From Paraphysomonas bandaiensis (lineage: Eukaryota; Chrysophyceae): a stretch of DNA of 64,000 bases. The stretch is taken from contig CBFFRP010000147.1 in the NCBI GenBank assembly GCA_965644295.1, forward strand, positions 1 to 64,000, written 5' to 3'. The notes beneath the pieces are model-generated. The model ran no database searches. It worked only from the letters and a program-made list of their open reading frames with translations, and was not told the origin of the DNA. The position numbers and the translations under genes are program-made. Below are positions 22,815 to 33,589 of the stretch, in pieces; the stretch's first letter is position 1; each line of letters opens with the position of its first letter.

Positions 22815-22838
22815 ATTAGGGTTAGGGTAAGGGTTAGG
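22815..22838 (+). repeat. Interstitial telomere-like repeat
   Basis: TTAGGGTTAGGGTAAGGG, then TTAGG: three to four units of the TTAGGG type inside the chromosome. Confidence 0.8.
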
Positions 22839-22870
22839 CAGCAAGAATCTTAATACGAATAGATAAAAAT

Positions 22871-23509
22871 AGAAAACTATTCTTTGTACGACAGTCGTGG
22901 CGACATATCCAACGACAACCCGGAGGAAGAGTTGCCAGCAGGGTAAGTAATACTGTTCATAAAGATGATGGCGGGGTCATCGAATCCCAGCAGAAAGCAG
23001 ATCTCATACCTCCCGCTGTTGCTGAACTTCGTCCGGACTAGCAGAACTTCGTGATCTTTTGATGAGAAAACATTATAGGACCACCTGCTTATTATGATTC
23101 TCCACCTACTACTAATGTGCCCCCAACGGCTGTTGCCGCGTCGTCTCCGAGCATAGGTACTAATACTACTACTTACAGTAGTAGTGGTGAAGATAGCTTT
23201 ATGCGTATGCATTGTATCCAAAATGAGGCTATTCGGTTGGAGCGTTTGCAATCTCAAGAGAGGCAAATGCAGCTATATGTGAGAAAATATGATTACAAAA
23301 CACAAGTGGCAGGGCCAACTTGTAATGCAATAAATATTGCTAATAACAACTATAATTGCAACCTTTTCTTTATCCTTAACCTCTCAGATAAAAATTACAG
23401 TAAAATAATAACTCAATACTTAGATATGAAACCTGGTGAAATCGCTTTACCAGGTTTTGGTATTACCTCGACTTTGTCTCAGTACTCGACCAACAGCTCT
23501 TCACCATGA
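22871..23509 (+). pseudogene. Possible gene remnant or partial gene, unrecognised
   Basis: An open frame without an ATG runs from about 23066 to 23509. It reads with protein-like composition in its first half (GPPAYYDSPPTTNVPP, then IQNEAIRLERLQSQERQMQL, which looks helical) and degrades to Asn-rich sequence later. Just upstream, 22893-22936 reads DSRGDISNDNPEEELPAG and is followed by a donor-like GTAAGT. Another in-frame piece (GVIESQQKADLIPPAVAELR) ends at a stop near 23040. The parts do not join into one convincing model. It may be a decayed gene or a gene whose exons I cannot place. No function proposed. Confidence 0.3.
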
Positions 23510-24164
23510 ATAGGACTCTTAGGATTTCAACTCACTCATAGAATCTTAATGTCAAGTACATGTAAGCATGTTTATACAGCCACACCAAGGTTATACAGAC
23601 CTTTTCCATACTAGCCATAGGTAGGAGGCGCCTTTAGAATTTTCTTTTGTGGTAATACAGGAATCACTTCTTGGCAGCCTCCACATGAAAGCAGTGCACA
23701 GCAACATCTCTAGCACGTTGTTTGCCGCCTGTTGATTAATCTTCTTGCGCCTTAAGTCTTGAAGTTACATCCTGGAAGCAGAGCAACATGGAGTTTCTTT
23801 TTCTTGGGAGTTTATATGGCTCCTCTATTTGCTACCAGAAATAATACTGCATGAAGTGTCTCTGGTTACACACGCTTACACAATATTGAATTACCGCTCT
23901 AAAGTATTGGATATAGAACCTGCATTTAAAAATATATATATTTTATGAACTAATTTTTGTTTTGCGTACATAATACAAGAAGTCTATTTGGAAAAGAACT
24001 CGATACACCGCAAATTATAGTACATAACGCAGGTAGCATTGATACAAAGAAAACGTTGTTACTAGTTACTAGTACTTCAGTAAAGTCACGACAATTATTA
24101 AAGCAACGGATTTGTATGAATGCACAGTTAGAATACAACTAATGCGGTGTGTAAAGCAAAGGTA
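23510..24164. other. Intergenic
   Basis: AT-rich. Only antiparallel shadow frames of about 60 codons at 23950-24142. Nothing is supported. Confidence 0.4.
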
Positions 24165-25150
24165 TTAGCGATGCTCTTTTACTATTGCTGCCCAGTACTT
24201 GCATACACATCCCACAGCACCACTGCCACGTAGATAGTCCAGGACCTTTCCAAGTAGTTCTTTGTTTAAAGTCCTAAACATGACACATATATTAAGCCAC
24301 ATCGTAACATAACACTCTATTGTTGTCGCTGGCATACTTATATAAAACACAATGTTCGTCTTATTTGGTTGTCATAATTGGCAGTCAAGAGATACCTAAT
24401 GCAAAGTCCGTTGATGCGACTCTCGCTCTCCTGTAAGCGACGGGTCAGAGATGCACTCTCTTGTGCTGAGGCAGTAACTTGGGCTAGCTTGCTCTCTATC
24501 TTCGCCTTGATTTCGTCAAACTGTCGCTTGAGCTCGGGGATCTCTGCCTTAAGAGCTCGCTCTTTGTCAAGAGTGTGGGACAGCTGCAGCTGAAGATAGC
24601 GCAATTCATCTAGCGATCCATATAGCATTGATCGCGCCTTAGTTGACCTAGCTTGATCAGCAACTGCAAACGAAGGCTACGAGTGGTGTTATACAGCTCA
24701 GAAGTGATGCGATGCTTTCATACCTGCCTAACTTCAACAGAGTAGGACAGTTTCTTGGGTGTCAGCCACGAAAAAGAATTGTCCCAGTATAAGCATACAG
24801 CTCCTTCACTGGGAGCTTTAAATGCCCCAGATATAGGTTCAATATTGCTCGGTACACGATGCTCCTCAAGAACTTCTACTTCCTCGCCTTCGTTAGGTTC
24901 AAAGCTTATTCCGAACCCGATGTCTCCAGCAGTTGTACTGAAGGTGTAGCTCACAGTTGAGCCCGGTAATGAAACAGGGATATCAAGCTTCCAATTCCAG
25001 TGAACAACGATATCAGTTGATGTATAATTGAAGGTGTCCGATGCAGCCTACGCATATCACTGAGCCACTTGATAATCTACATACAGAAACTACCTCATCG
25101 AAGTTGACAAAGCTGCTGTCCAGATCACGAAACAGGGAATCATCAGCCAT
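24165..25150 (-). CDS. GOLD-domain, coiled-coil, F-box-like protein
   Basis: Four exons on the minus strand: 25150-25094, 25047-24724, 24676-24396, 24273-24165 (256 aa). Introns are 46, 47 and 122 nt, all GT-AG, phases 0, 0 and 2. Residues about 31-127 fit a GOLD domain, the beta-sandwich seen in p24 cargo receptors, SEC14-like proteins and FYCO1: HWNWKLDIPVSLPGSTVSY, AGDIGFGISFEPNEGE, and the hallmark LYWDNSFSW followed by KKLSYSVEV. Residues about 140-218 are a Leu/Glu/Lys coiled coil (ELRYLQLQLSHTLDKERA). The C-terminal 35 residues (LNKELLGKVLDYL...CVCKYW) resemble a short F-box. There is no signal peptide, so it is cytosolic. A GOLD module could bind membrane-trafficking partners while the F-box-like end could contact Skp1; that pairing is inference. 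It is head-to-head with XDH. Confidence 0.75.
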
Positions 25151-25644
25151 CTTAAGTTCTTAATAGGCCCAAGAGACTACTCTAATGGATTAGAGGGTGT
25201 TTAGATGAAGCAGATCGCACCCCCCCCAATAGCCACAGCAGAAGATCACGACATCTCACTCATACAGGCAGAGTACATCAGCATTCCTACAGGTACACAA
25301 TACACTCCATACTGCTGCCTGCTGTACACTGCTGTCGGCTGTGCACCTATAAAACAAACCGCTTTTTTTGTTTTTGGACTGGGATTTCAACGACAAAAAT
25401 ATAAAGAAATTGGAACATTGTATTCTACGTATGCCGAGTGTAGAATACAGAACACCACTACTGTTCTAGCAGAAGAGTTCAATATGTACCATACATACAC
25501 ACACCTAGCTACATATCTGGATGTGTGTGTGTACAGCTAGTGGGTGTATGTATGTATATATGGAACAGCGTTGAGTGTTCATCATTAACTTCACCACGCG
25601 CCCTATTCACACATTGAACCTACATCATCTAGAATCTATTGACA
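25151..25644. promoter_or_regulatory. Divergent intergenic region (GOLD protein / XDH)
   Basis: 494 bp between two oppositely directed start codons, so a shared promoter region is likely. It contains a short GTGTGTGTGTAC / GTATGTATGTATATATG run near 25525-25560. A 111-codon frame at 25205-25540 has no features and is rejected. Confidence 0.4.
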
Positions 25645-28600
25645 ATGCGTGACTCCATTGTTCTGTACGTCAATGGACAGAAAGCTAAGTTCAGAGATAA
25701 GATTGACCCTCAGATGACTCTCATTCAGGTGATGCTTATTGTTAATGTTGTTCTCTATGTAACTGGATTGCAGTATCTCAGAGGAATGGGGCTCACAGGA
25801 ACTAAATTGGGATGTGGTGAGGGTGGATGCGGAGCCTGTACGGTTATGTTGTCATACTTTGACTCATCTGAAAACAAACCACGACACTTCTCTGCTAACG
25901 CTTGTTTAACGCCTCTGTGCTCATTGGATGGATATCATGTACTTACTGTAGAGGGAATCGGGGGCATGCGGGAAGGTTTACACCCTGTCCAACAGCGGAT
26001 ATCTTCTTTCCATGGGTCACAGTGTGGGTTTTGTACTCCTGGGATTGTCATGTCTCTGTACACCATACTACGCACTCACCCCGATGCAACTCCTCATGAG
26101 ATAGAAGAGGCACTAGATGGAAATCTGTGTCGTTGTACTGGGTATAGACCTATTATAGACGCTGCAAAGTCCCTGTCGAACAATAAAAGCGGGTGCTGTG
26201 GTGGTACTGGAGGTGGCTGCCCTTGCAAGGAAGGTGATGGCCTCATTACCAGCAGCAGTGAGGAGGTTGTGCAATCACATCCCTCCCTAAGAGAAAGTGG
26301 GAAACTGTCTGAGCCTATTTTCCCACCTGCTTTAGTCTCTTATACCCCCCAGCCGGTACAGATAGAAAACAAAGGAGTACAGTGGTTTCAGCCGACCGAT
26401 ATGTCTGCGCTTCTTGAGTATCGAGCCGAGCACCCAGAATGTAAACTCGTTGTCGGCAATACTGAGGTGGGTATAGAGGTCAAATTTAAAGGCATGGAGT
26501 ATGCGCACCTGGTAAACCCCTCTCGTGTACCCGAGTTAAAGGTGCTGCTTGCAACACCTACGGGGCTTCGAGTCGGAGCCGCTGTTACACTGGAGTCACT
26601 CAAAGAGTTTGCTTCATCTTACGCTGAGCAGAACAGCGCCAGTGCCTGTCGGGGCATGGTGGCAATCCGAAACATGTTGATTTGGTTCGCCTCTACCCAA
26701 ATACGCAACGTGGCGTGCTTGGGCGGAAATATAGCGACTGCCTCACCTATTAGTGATATGAATCCTCTTCTTTGTGCCCTTGATGCCACACTGCGACTCA
26801 CCTCTAAGAGGGGGACACGAGAGATGCCCATACGAGAGTTTTTTGTTTCATATAGAAAAGTTAAAATGGATCCAGATGAAATCTTGCAGGAAGTGTTCAT
26901 TCCTTTCAATACGGAGTATGAATTCGTAGTTCCTCTGAAACAGGCAAGGAGAAGAGAAGACGACATCAGTATCGTCACCTCTGGGATGCGTGTTAGACTC
27001 TGTCCTGAGGATGACCACTGGAAAGTACAGGACTGTGCATTGGCTTTTGGCGGCATGGCTCCTACTACAATAGGTATTATATCTACGTTGTGTTATCGCT
27101 ATAATAAATGATATAATATTTGCCTGATCTGCATGGCTTGGTGTTTCTTGTCGTAACGGTTTCTCTCACAGTGGCCTACCGTGCCTCCGCGGCTATGATC
27201 GGTCAGCCGTTTTGCAGAGACACCCTGGAGAAAGCCACCCGGGTGCTTGAAGAAGAGCTTAAGCTACCAGAGAATGTCCCTGGTGGACAGGCTCAATACA
27301 GGGTTGCCCTTTCCGCGTCTTTCCTCTTGAGGTCATACATTCGAACCTGCCTTGAGCTCAAGGTTATGCTCGATCAGGTGAGAGTTTGAATAGAGAGGGA
27401 GTTGTGATAAATGGTGCTATGCAGAAAATTGGATCTGGCCTTCCTGCTGCTCCGATTGTAGAGGATGGCGACTTGTCTGCTGCAGATGGCTTTTTAACTC
27501 TCCCCAAGCCCGAATCTCGTGGAGAACAGTCATTTTTCCGTCGTCCAGGGGGACTCCAACGCACAACACCTGTTCCCCATACCCCAGACGCTGACGCCGC
27601 GGCTACAAGAGCCCCAGTGGGAGAGCCGATTCCTCACAAAAGTGCTGACCTACAGGTTACGGGCGAAGCCAGGTATACGGATGATATCCCCGCCCCTGCG
27701 GATACTCTCCATGGTGCACTGGTGACGAGCACAAAGGCCCACGCTCGTATAACCAAGATCGACGTATCCGCATGTGAGGAATGCCCTGGGTTCGTTAGAT
27801 TCTTCTCACATAGTGATATACCTGGAAGCAATATCACAGGGGCTTGGCATGACGAAGAAGTGTTCGTTTCAACTGAAGTGAAACACTATGGAGCGGTGAG
27901 TCTTCATTTACTTACCTACGCTGTTATTGCAGGCTGTGGCCATAGTATGTTTTGTGGTAATTCATAATATGCATTGTTAGATTATTGGACTCGTGGTGGC
28001 TTATTCTCACGAGGAGGCTGTTTATGCGGCGAGGAAGGTGGTTGTCGAGTATGAGGAACTGCCCGCCATTATCAGCATTGAGGACGCTATAGACGCTCAG
28101 TCGTTCTTTCCGAATCCCATGGAGTTGTGTTTAGGAGATGTGGATGGCATGGCTGCTGAATCTGATATTGTTATCGAAGGGGAGGTGAACATAGGGGGGC
28201 AGGAACACTTCTATCTTGAAACAAATTGTGCCCTTGTTATTCCAGCGGAGAATAATAGCCTCGAGATATACTCATCTACTCAAAATGCGAATGAGACACA
28301 GCAGCATTGTGCACAAGCATGTGGGCTGCCCTCATCACATGTGGTATGTCGTGTGAAGCGAATCGGCGGTGGTTTTGGTGGAAAGGAGACAAGAACTGTA
28401 CAGTTCTGTGCCCCTATCGCTGTAGCCGCGCATACTATGGGTCGCCCTGTGCGCATAAATATTGAACGTGACCTCGACATGTCTATTAGTGGGCAAAGGC
28501 ATGCTTTCTACGCAAAGTACCGAGCCGGGTGTACCGCGGATGGTAAAATGAAGTTTATGGATCTGGACCTGTATAACAACGCGGGTTACTCACTGGACCT

Positions 28601-30200
28601 CTCTGGCCCGGTGATGGGCCGCGCACTCTTTCACTGTGATGGACCCTACAAGTGGCCCGCACTTCGCGCCAAGGGAACGCTCTGTAGAACTAACCAGCCC
28701 AGTCATACTGCATTTCGTGGGTTCGGCGGACCGCAGGGTAGGTTAAGTAGATTTTGTGCGCCATTACAAACAGTGATGTGTCGTTATCTTATTAGGTATG
28801 ATAGTGCCAGAGACGATCATGGAGCATTTCTCAACCGTCACAGGAATCGCAACCCAGACTTTACGTGAGAAGAACCTGTATACTCTTGGAGACCACACAC
28901 ACTTTGGACAGCCAATCGACGAGTGGAACGTACTTGAGGCATGGAAGCAGGTGCTTGATACCGCTCATGTATCTACTAGGCAGGCTGAGGTGGACGAGTT
29001 TAACCGAAAGAACAAGTGGCGTAAGCGAGGACTGTGTGTTATTCCTACAAAGTATGGGCTCAATTACACTGCTAAATTCATGAACCAAGGCGGGGCGCTT
29101 GTCAACATATACTCAGATGGCAGTGTGCTGGTTTCTCATGGAGGAATGGAGATGGGACAAGGCTTGCATACGAAAATGATACAGGTTGCTGCAAGGGCAC
29201 TAGGTATATCGCACGAGATGGTACACATCTCAGAGACACTTACCTGCGTTGTACCGAACGCGACTCCAACTGGTAAATATCATTTGTAGTTTCCGCATTC
29301 AGTAATGTAGTATCTTTAGCGGGTTCTATGGGGACCGATATGTATGGAATGGCGATTCTCAATGCCTGCGAGCAGCTCAATGAGCGCCTTGCTCCCTTTC
29401 GCAACATGCTGGACGAGGGGAAAACTTGGAATGAGATGATCAACGCTGCTTATTTTAGTCGTGTGAATTTGAGTGCCCAGGGATTTTATCGTGTACCTGA
29501 TGATAGGTACGGTTTTATATGATGTGTCTTTTTCTTATTGAACCTATATGATAGGTGTGGGTACGACTGGTCTATGCCGGCAGGGTGTACGCTGGAAGAT
29601 AATTTGAAGCGTGGACACCCGTTCAATTATTTTACTCAGGGTGCAGCGTGCACTGAAGTCGAGGTGGACTGTTTGACGGGAGACAACCGGATTATTCGCA
29701 CTGATATTGTCATGGATGTGGGGCAAAGTATCAACCCGGCGATAGATATCGGACAAATCGAAGGGGCTTTTGTGCAGGGATACGGATGGTGTACTATGGA
29801 GGAGCTTATTTGGGGAGACAAACAACACTCATGGGTGCGCGAGGGTCAGCTCTTTACTCGTGGGCCAGGTACATACAAGATCCCGTCTTTCAACGACGTG
29901 CCAGCTGACTTCCGAGTGTGTCTAATGGACAAGAGTAACAAGCGCGCAGTGCATTCTTCGAAGGGTATTGGAGAGCCTCCGTATTTTCTCGCATGTAGCG
30001 CTTTCTTCGCCATTCGTAATGCTGTCAAGGCTGCCCGGGAGCAGAACGGTGTGTCACCTGGGACATATCTCCAAATGAACCTACCTGCTACTAGTGAGAG
30101 AATTCGGATGGCATGCGCAGACAACATTTCCTATCAAACCATTGCGCAGCACTCCAGTGAAGGTGGAGAGGAACGATTTCAACCCAAAGGTTCGTGGTAG
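25645..30200 (+). CDS. XDH: Xanthine dehydrogenase
   Basis: Eight exons: 25645-25728, 25774-27073, 27172-27377, 27425-27895, 27981-28737, 28796-29272, 29320-29506, 29555-30200 (1375 aa, against about 1330-1360 usual). Oxidises hypoxanthine and xanthine to urate in purine breakdown, NAD-linked in the dehydrogenase form. The plant-type [2Fe-2S] ligands are Cys42, 47, 50, 72 (GCGEGGCGAC); the second cluster is Cys112, 115, 147, 149 (QCGFCTPG, NLCRCTGYRP). These are within one residue of vertebrate numbering, which validates intron 1. A Gly/Cys-rich linker (CCGGTGGGCPC) leads to the FAD domain (KLVVGNTEVG, ASPISDMNPL). The molybdopterin half has QEHFYLET, GGGFGGKE, FRGFGGPQG, GGMEMGQGLHTK and the catalytic Glu in KGIGEPPYF. 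Introns are 45-98 nt. The start is ATG 25645, not the in-frame TTG 6 nt upstream. Intron 4 (27896-27980) was chosen because it gives the expected spacing into IIGLVVA. Confidence 0.95.
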
Positions 30201-30407
30201 ATCTAAAGGATTATCAAGGTGATTACATGCATAGCATTGGGGTACACGTCTAAACTATAATTAAGAATTAACTTGAATATAATTCAGTTTATCTAATGTA
30301 TTTCATAACATGTCATGAAATCTATATACATCATTCGTTTAGCTAATTCTTCATTGACAGCTATGAACCCAAAATATTTAAATTTAAAACTAGAAACAGG
30401 AAAATCT
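30201..30407. other. 3' flank of XDH
   Basis: AT-rich, no further feature. Confidence 0.4.
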
Positions 30408-30749
30408 TGTTGAGATAGCTAATATCTTGAGCTCTAGATTTGGTAATTATTACTCTGTATCTAATGAATTATTAAGATTCAGCTTAATACAAGACAGACA
30501 GTATCTGTGAGTTATAATGTTCAATGAAATATATCATGAACTGAAAACTGAATTAGAGAGAGTATCTGTTGAAGATACATGATCGTCATCATAATGATCG
30601 TCATTATCAGTTATACTTTTAACTATTCCGTTGTGCATGATAGTTATGTTTTATGTTGTTTTTTATACTTCTTACTTTACAGTGTTTATCACTTACAATC
30701 TAATAATCACAACATTGTTTTACTATTACTTAGATCAATTCTTTATTTA
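30408..30749 (+). mobile_element. Solo or fragment LTR of copia family 1
   Basis: Starts TGTTGAGATAGC and ends CAATTCTTTATT. From about 30477 on it is clearly homologous to the LTR at 8788-9169 (GATTCAGCTTAATAC, ATCTGTGAGTTATAATGTTC, CCGTTGTGCATGATAGT, CACAACATTGTTTTACTATTA). No internal sequence follows and no target duplication is evident. Confidence 0.65.
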
Positions 30750-30777
30750 TAATATATTATATTGCTTTACTTATTTT

Positions 30778-31070
30778 TAACAGAAGTTGACATTATTTGC
30801 TAAGGTTTACTATTCTCAACTGATAAGATGAAATTATAAACATTACATGATAAAGAACCTAAGTTGTGTTCGATGTGTTCAACACCATTCATTTACTACT
30901 ATAGTGTACAAACCACCCACTCAGTGATCGTATCCTGTATAGTCATCCACTTCTACTTCAGTTTCATACTACATAATATAATGTACTAATTACATATATA
31001 TCTTTCGATCCTTGCATCTCACATAATACTGCACTCAATTGCAAGTATATAGAATCTTCAGATCTCAACA
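30778..31070 (-). repeat. 3' LTR of the copia element
   Basis: 293 bp. On the element strand it begins TGTTGAGATCTGAAG and ends CTTCTGTTA, identical to 35778-36070. It is preceded on that strand by the polypurine tract AATTGAGGGGGAG (31071-31083). Confidence 0.97.
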
Positions 31071-31083
31071 CTCCCCCTCAATT
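31071..31083 (-). other. Polypurine tract
   Basis: AATTGAGGGGGAG directly abuts the 3' LTR start TGTTGAG; this is the expected plus-strand priming site of a copia element. Confidence 0.85.
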
Positions 31084-31195
31084 GAGTGTTGTACTTATGA
31101 CGCCTCCCAGCTATTGAATGCCTGAGATAAAAAAATTCTTGACAGTAAAATAGACTCATCTCTAAGTCTAAACCTCTGTCTAAAAAACTCAGTAC

Positions 31196-33589
31196 CTACT
31201 TGCGCCTTCTTTTATCCCTTGGTCCCTCATTAATCACTTCAGTGGAACTCTTAACTTTCTCTCCAAGATTTCTCTTTCTCTGCTCCATATATGATAAACC
31301 AACCAACGACTTTGTATAAATATCTGCTGCTTGTTGCGATGTATGCACATGCACTAACTTAATCGTATTGAACTGATTGGGATCCACGTGCTCTCTCACC
31401 ATGTGATACTTAATCTCAATGTGCTTCGACTTCTTGTGAAACACTGGGTTTTCGGCCAAATCCTGGGCACTCTGACTGTCGATGAAGAATGGTGTGGGTT
31501 TGATGAGCCTCAACTTAATCTCACCCGTCACCCCCCGAACCCATAGCACTTCTTGGAGACCCGAGTAAATACACTGATACTCAGACTGCATGCTTGACGT
31601 TGCCACTGTCGTCTGCAGTTTGGACTGCCAGACTATAGGCCCTCCCGCTGCAAACCCAACGTACCCCGACGTGGACTTCCTGGAGAGCTGATCTCCCGCC
31701 CAATCCGCGTCAGTAAACATATGGAAGTCGAACCGTCTACTCCCATATTGAATCCCTTTGTCAATAGAACCACGAATATATTGCCATACATGTGTTAATA
31801 GCTTGCATACTTCAATATTCACCTTATTACTGAACCGAGACAGTACTCCCACTGCATAGGCAATATCCGGCCTCGTGTTCATCGATAGATATAGTAATGC
31901 ACCTATCAGCGGCCGATATGGGAAGTTATCTACTATAAGCTGTTCCTCCTCGGTATGCTCATGCCGCGCCCCTTTTGCCACTAAATCCATTGCTTCCGCC
32001 GGTAGAGGACTCTTCCGTACCTTTCGCGGTGACCCAAGATACTTTTCAAACTTTTCTAAGATCTTAGCCGCATATACTGATTGGTCAAGACGAATATACT
32101 CTGGCGTTCTTGTGACTCGAACATTCAGAAAATGTTCCATCTCGCCCATATCCTTCATATCAAACCGGGCACACAGTTGAGCTTTAATATCCTTCACTAT
32201 GTTGACATCACGACCTAACACTAGGATATCATCCACATATATCGTTAATAATATCAATTCATCGCCCTTATACTGATAATACAAACACGGGTCTAATACA
32301 CATGGTTTAAAATGCATAGATCGTATGAATTTATCCAATGTTTTCCACCACGACCGCGGGGAACTCCGAAGCCCGTATAACGACTTCTTCAGCTTAAAGC
32401 AGTACCCCTCAGGCAGCTGAAAGTCCGGAGTTGCCTTCATATATACGTCCCCCTCTATATCTGCATATAGGAATGCGTTAGACACATCCAGTTGATGAAT
32501 TACCATGTTCATCACGAAAGCTATGGCGATTAACAGTCGCACTGTTACCCCCTTAACAACGGGTGCGAAATGGTTCGCCCAACCACTCGACTGCTGTCCA
32601 CAACCGATTGCTACAAGACGAGCCTTATATCGGCGGACCTCTCCCTCCTTATCGTACTTCTTTCCATAGACGTACTTGGAGTGCAGTGGGACGACTCCGT
32701 CCGGTATACGAGTCACCTCCATGGTATCTCGCTTCGCCAAACCCTCTCGCTCTACACGGCGAGCTCGTCTCCACTCCCTGTGCTCGGCACTCTCCAAGGA
32801 CTCACGATGTGTCTGAGGCACTGTCGACTCTTCCGCTGACATCCACACTGAGTCTGCCTCCTGTAAAAGGTCACTCACATCACTCTCATCACTCAAATGA
32901 TGGATTTGTCCTAACACCGACACATTCGTTACCGTCCTTGGAGTTCTTGCGCGTTTGCCGTGCGGATGATTCTCGGCAGGGGTCCCTTCCCCCGAAGGTA
33001 ATGCTGAGTCAGCCTGGGGCTGCACCTGCCCACTTTCCGACTGCTGTGGCACCACTCCGCTGATACCGCCGTCACGGTTGTCAGTAACTCTGGCCCTAAC
33101 CACCCTCTGCGCAAGATCCTCTGTCATCTTCTTGATGTCAGCAATATGAATAGGAGTTTTATCCTCCACTTGAACCTGGTTACCAGTAACCAACGACCGG
33201 TATCCCACAATAAGTCCCTTCCTTATCACCACTCTGTTAGTCTTGTATAGCAGACCACCATCCTCATGGTGCTTTCCGATAAGATACTCAAACTCACCCG
33301 GTTGACGAGCCTCGGGATCTATAGCCACTTGAGCCTCCTCCAGCTCTCTATAATAATCCTGAGACCTCTCAGGTACCGATTCATCAAATAATACATGTAC
33401 CGAGTGTACTACGGTGTCCCCCACTAGCACCTTGTATCCTTTTCGATCAGCTGGATACCCTATGAAATAACCTGTCATTGCTTTGTCCTCCCAGTCCTTC
33501 CTCCTGTCGGCCTTGGGTGTTAGCACATATGCTTTGCACCCCCATTTCCGTAGCCACGATAGGCTGGGAACGCTCCCCCTGGGACACAC
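31196..33589 (-). CDS. Copia pol, 3' part: integrase end, reverse transcriptase, RNase H
   Basis: Frame of about 797 codons without an ATG (first codon GTG), so it depends on fusion with the upstream gag-pol frame. It begins in the integrase C-terminal region (LRKWGCKAYVLTP, GYFIGYPADRKGY). Reverse transcriptase follows (DVSNAFLYADIEGDVYM, the catalytic YVDDILVLG, SLYGLRSSPRSW), then RNase H (FTDADWAGD, SGYVGFAAGG, KHIEIKYHMVREHV). It ends TAG/TAA-proximal with a basic tail. It lies in the -1 frame relative to 33520-35793, and the shift falls at a run of five G near 33574-33578. One more G there would join the frames, so this looks like a one-base deletion in a homopolymer or a sequence error rather than programmed shifting. 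Confidence 0.92.
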   Translation of the reverse strand: MCPRGSVPSLSWLRKWGCKAYVLTPKADRRKDWEDKAMTGYFIGYPADRKGYKVLVGDTVVHSVHVLFDESVPERSQDYYRELEEAQVAIDPEARQPGEFEYLIGKHHEDGGLLYKTNRVVIRKGLIVGYRSLVTGNQVQVEDKTPIHIADIKKMTEDLAQRVVRARVTDNRDGGISGVVPQQSESGQVQPQADSALPSGEGTPAENHPHGKRARTPRTVTNVSVLGQIHHLSDESDVSDLLQEADSVWMSAEESTVPQTHRESLESAEHREWRRARRVEREGLAKRDTMEVTRIPDGVVPLHSKYVYGKKYDKEGEVRRYKARLVAIGCGQQSSGWANHFAPVVKGVTVRLLIAIAFVMNMVIHQLDVSNAFLYADIEGDVYMKATPDFQLPEGYCFKLKKSLYGLRSSPRSWWKTLDKFIRSMHFKPCVLDPCLYYQYKGDELILLTIYVDDILVLGRDVNIVKDIKAQLCARFDMKDMGEMEHFLNVRVTRTPEYIRLDQSVYAAKILEKFEKYLGSPRKVRKSPLPAEAMDLVAKGARHEHTEEEQLIVDNFPYRPLIGALLYLSMNTRPDIAYAVGVLSRFSNKVNIEVCKLLTHVWQYIRGSIDKGIQYGSRRFDFHMFTDADWAGDQLSRKSTSGYVGFAAGGPIVWQSKLQTTVATSSMQSEYQCIYSGLQEVLWVRGVTGEIKLRLIKPTPFFIDSQSAQDLAENPVFHKKSKHIEIKYHMVREHVDPNQFNTIKLVHVHTSQQAADIYTKSLVGLSYMEQRKRNLGEKVKSSTEVINEGPRDKRRRK

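Noticed and set aside
27920-27960. Extra small XDH exon (AVAIVCFV)
   Set aside because: It could be spliced in frame, but adds residues where direct joining gives exactly the family spacing into IIGLVVA.
33570-33589. Programmed -1 frameshift in copia pol
   Set aside because: The A-GGG-GGA context is not a canonical slippery heptamer and the site lies inside integrase; a one-base indel or sequencing error is simpler.
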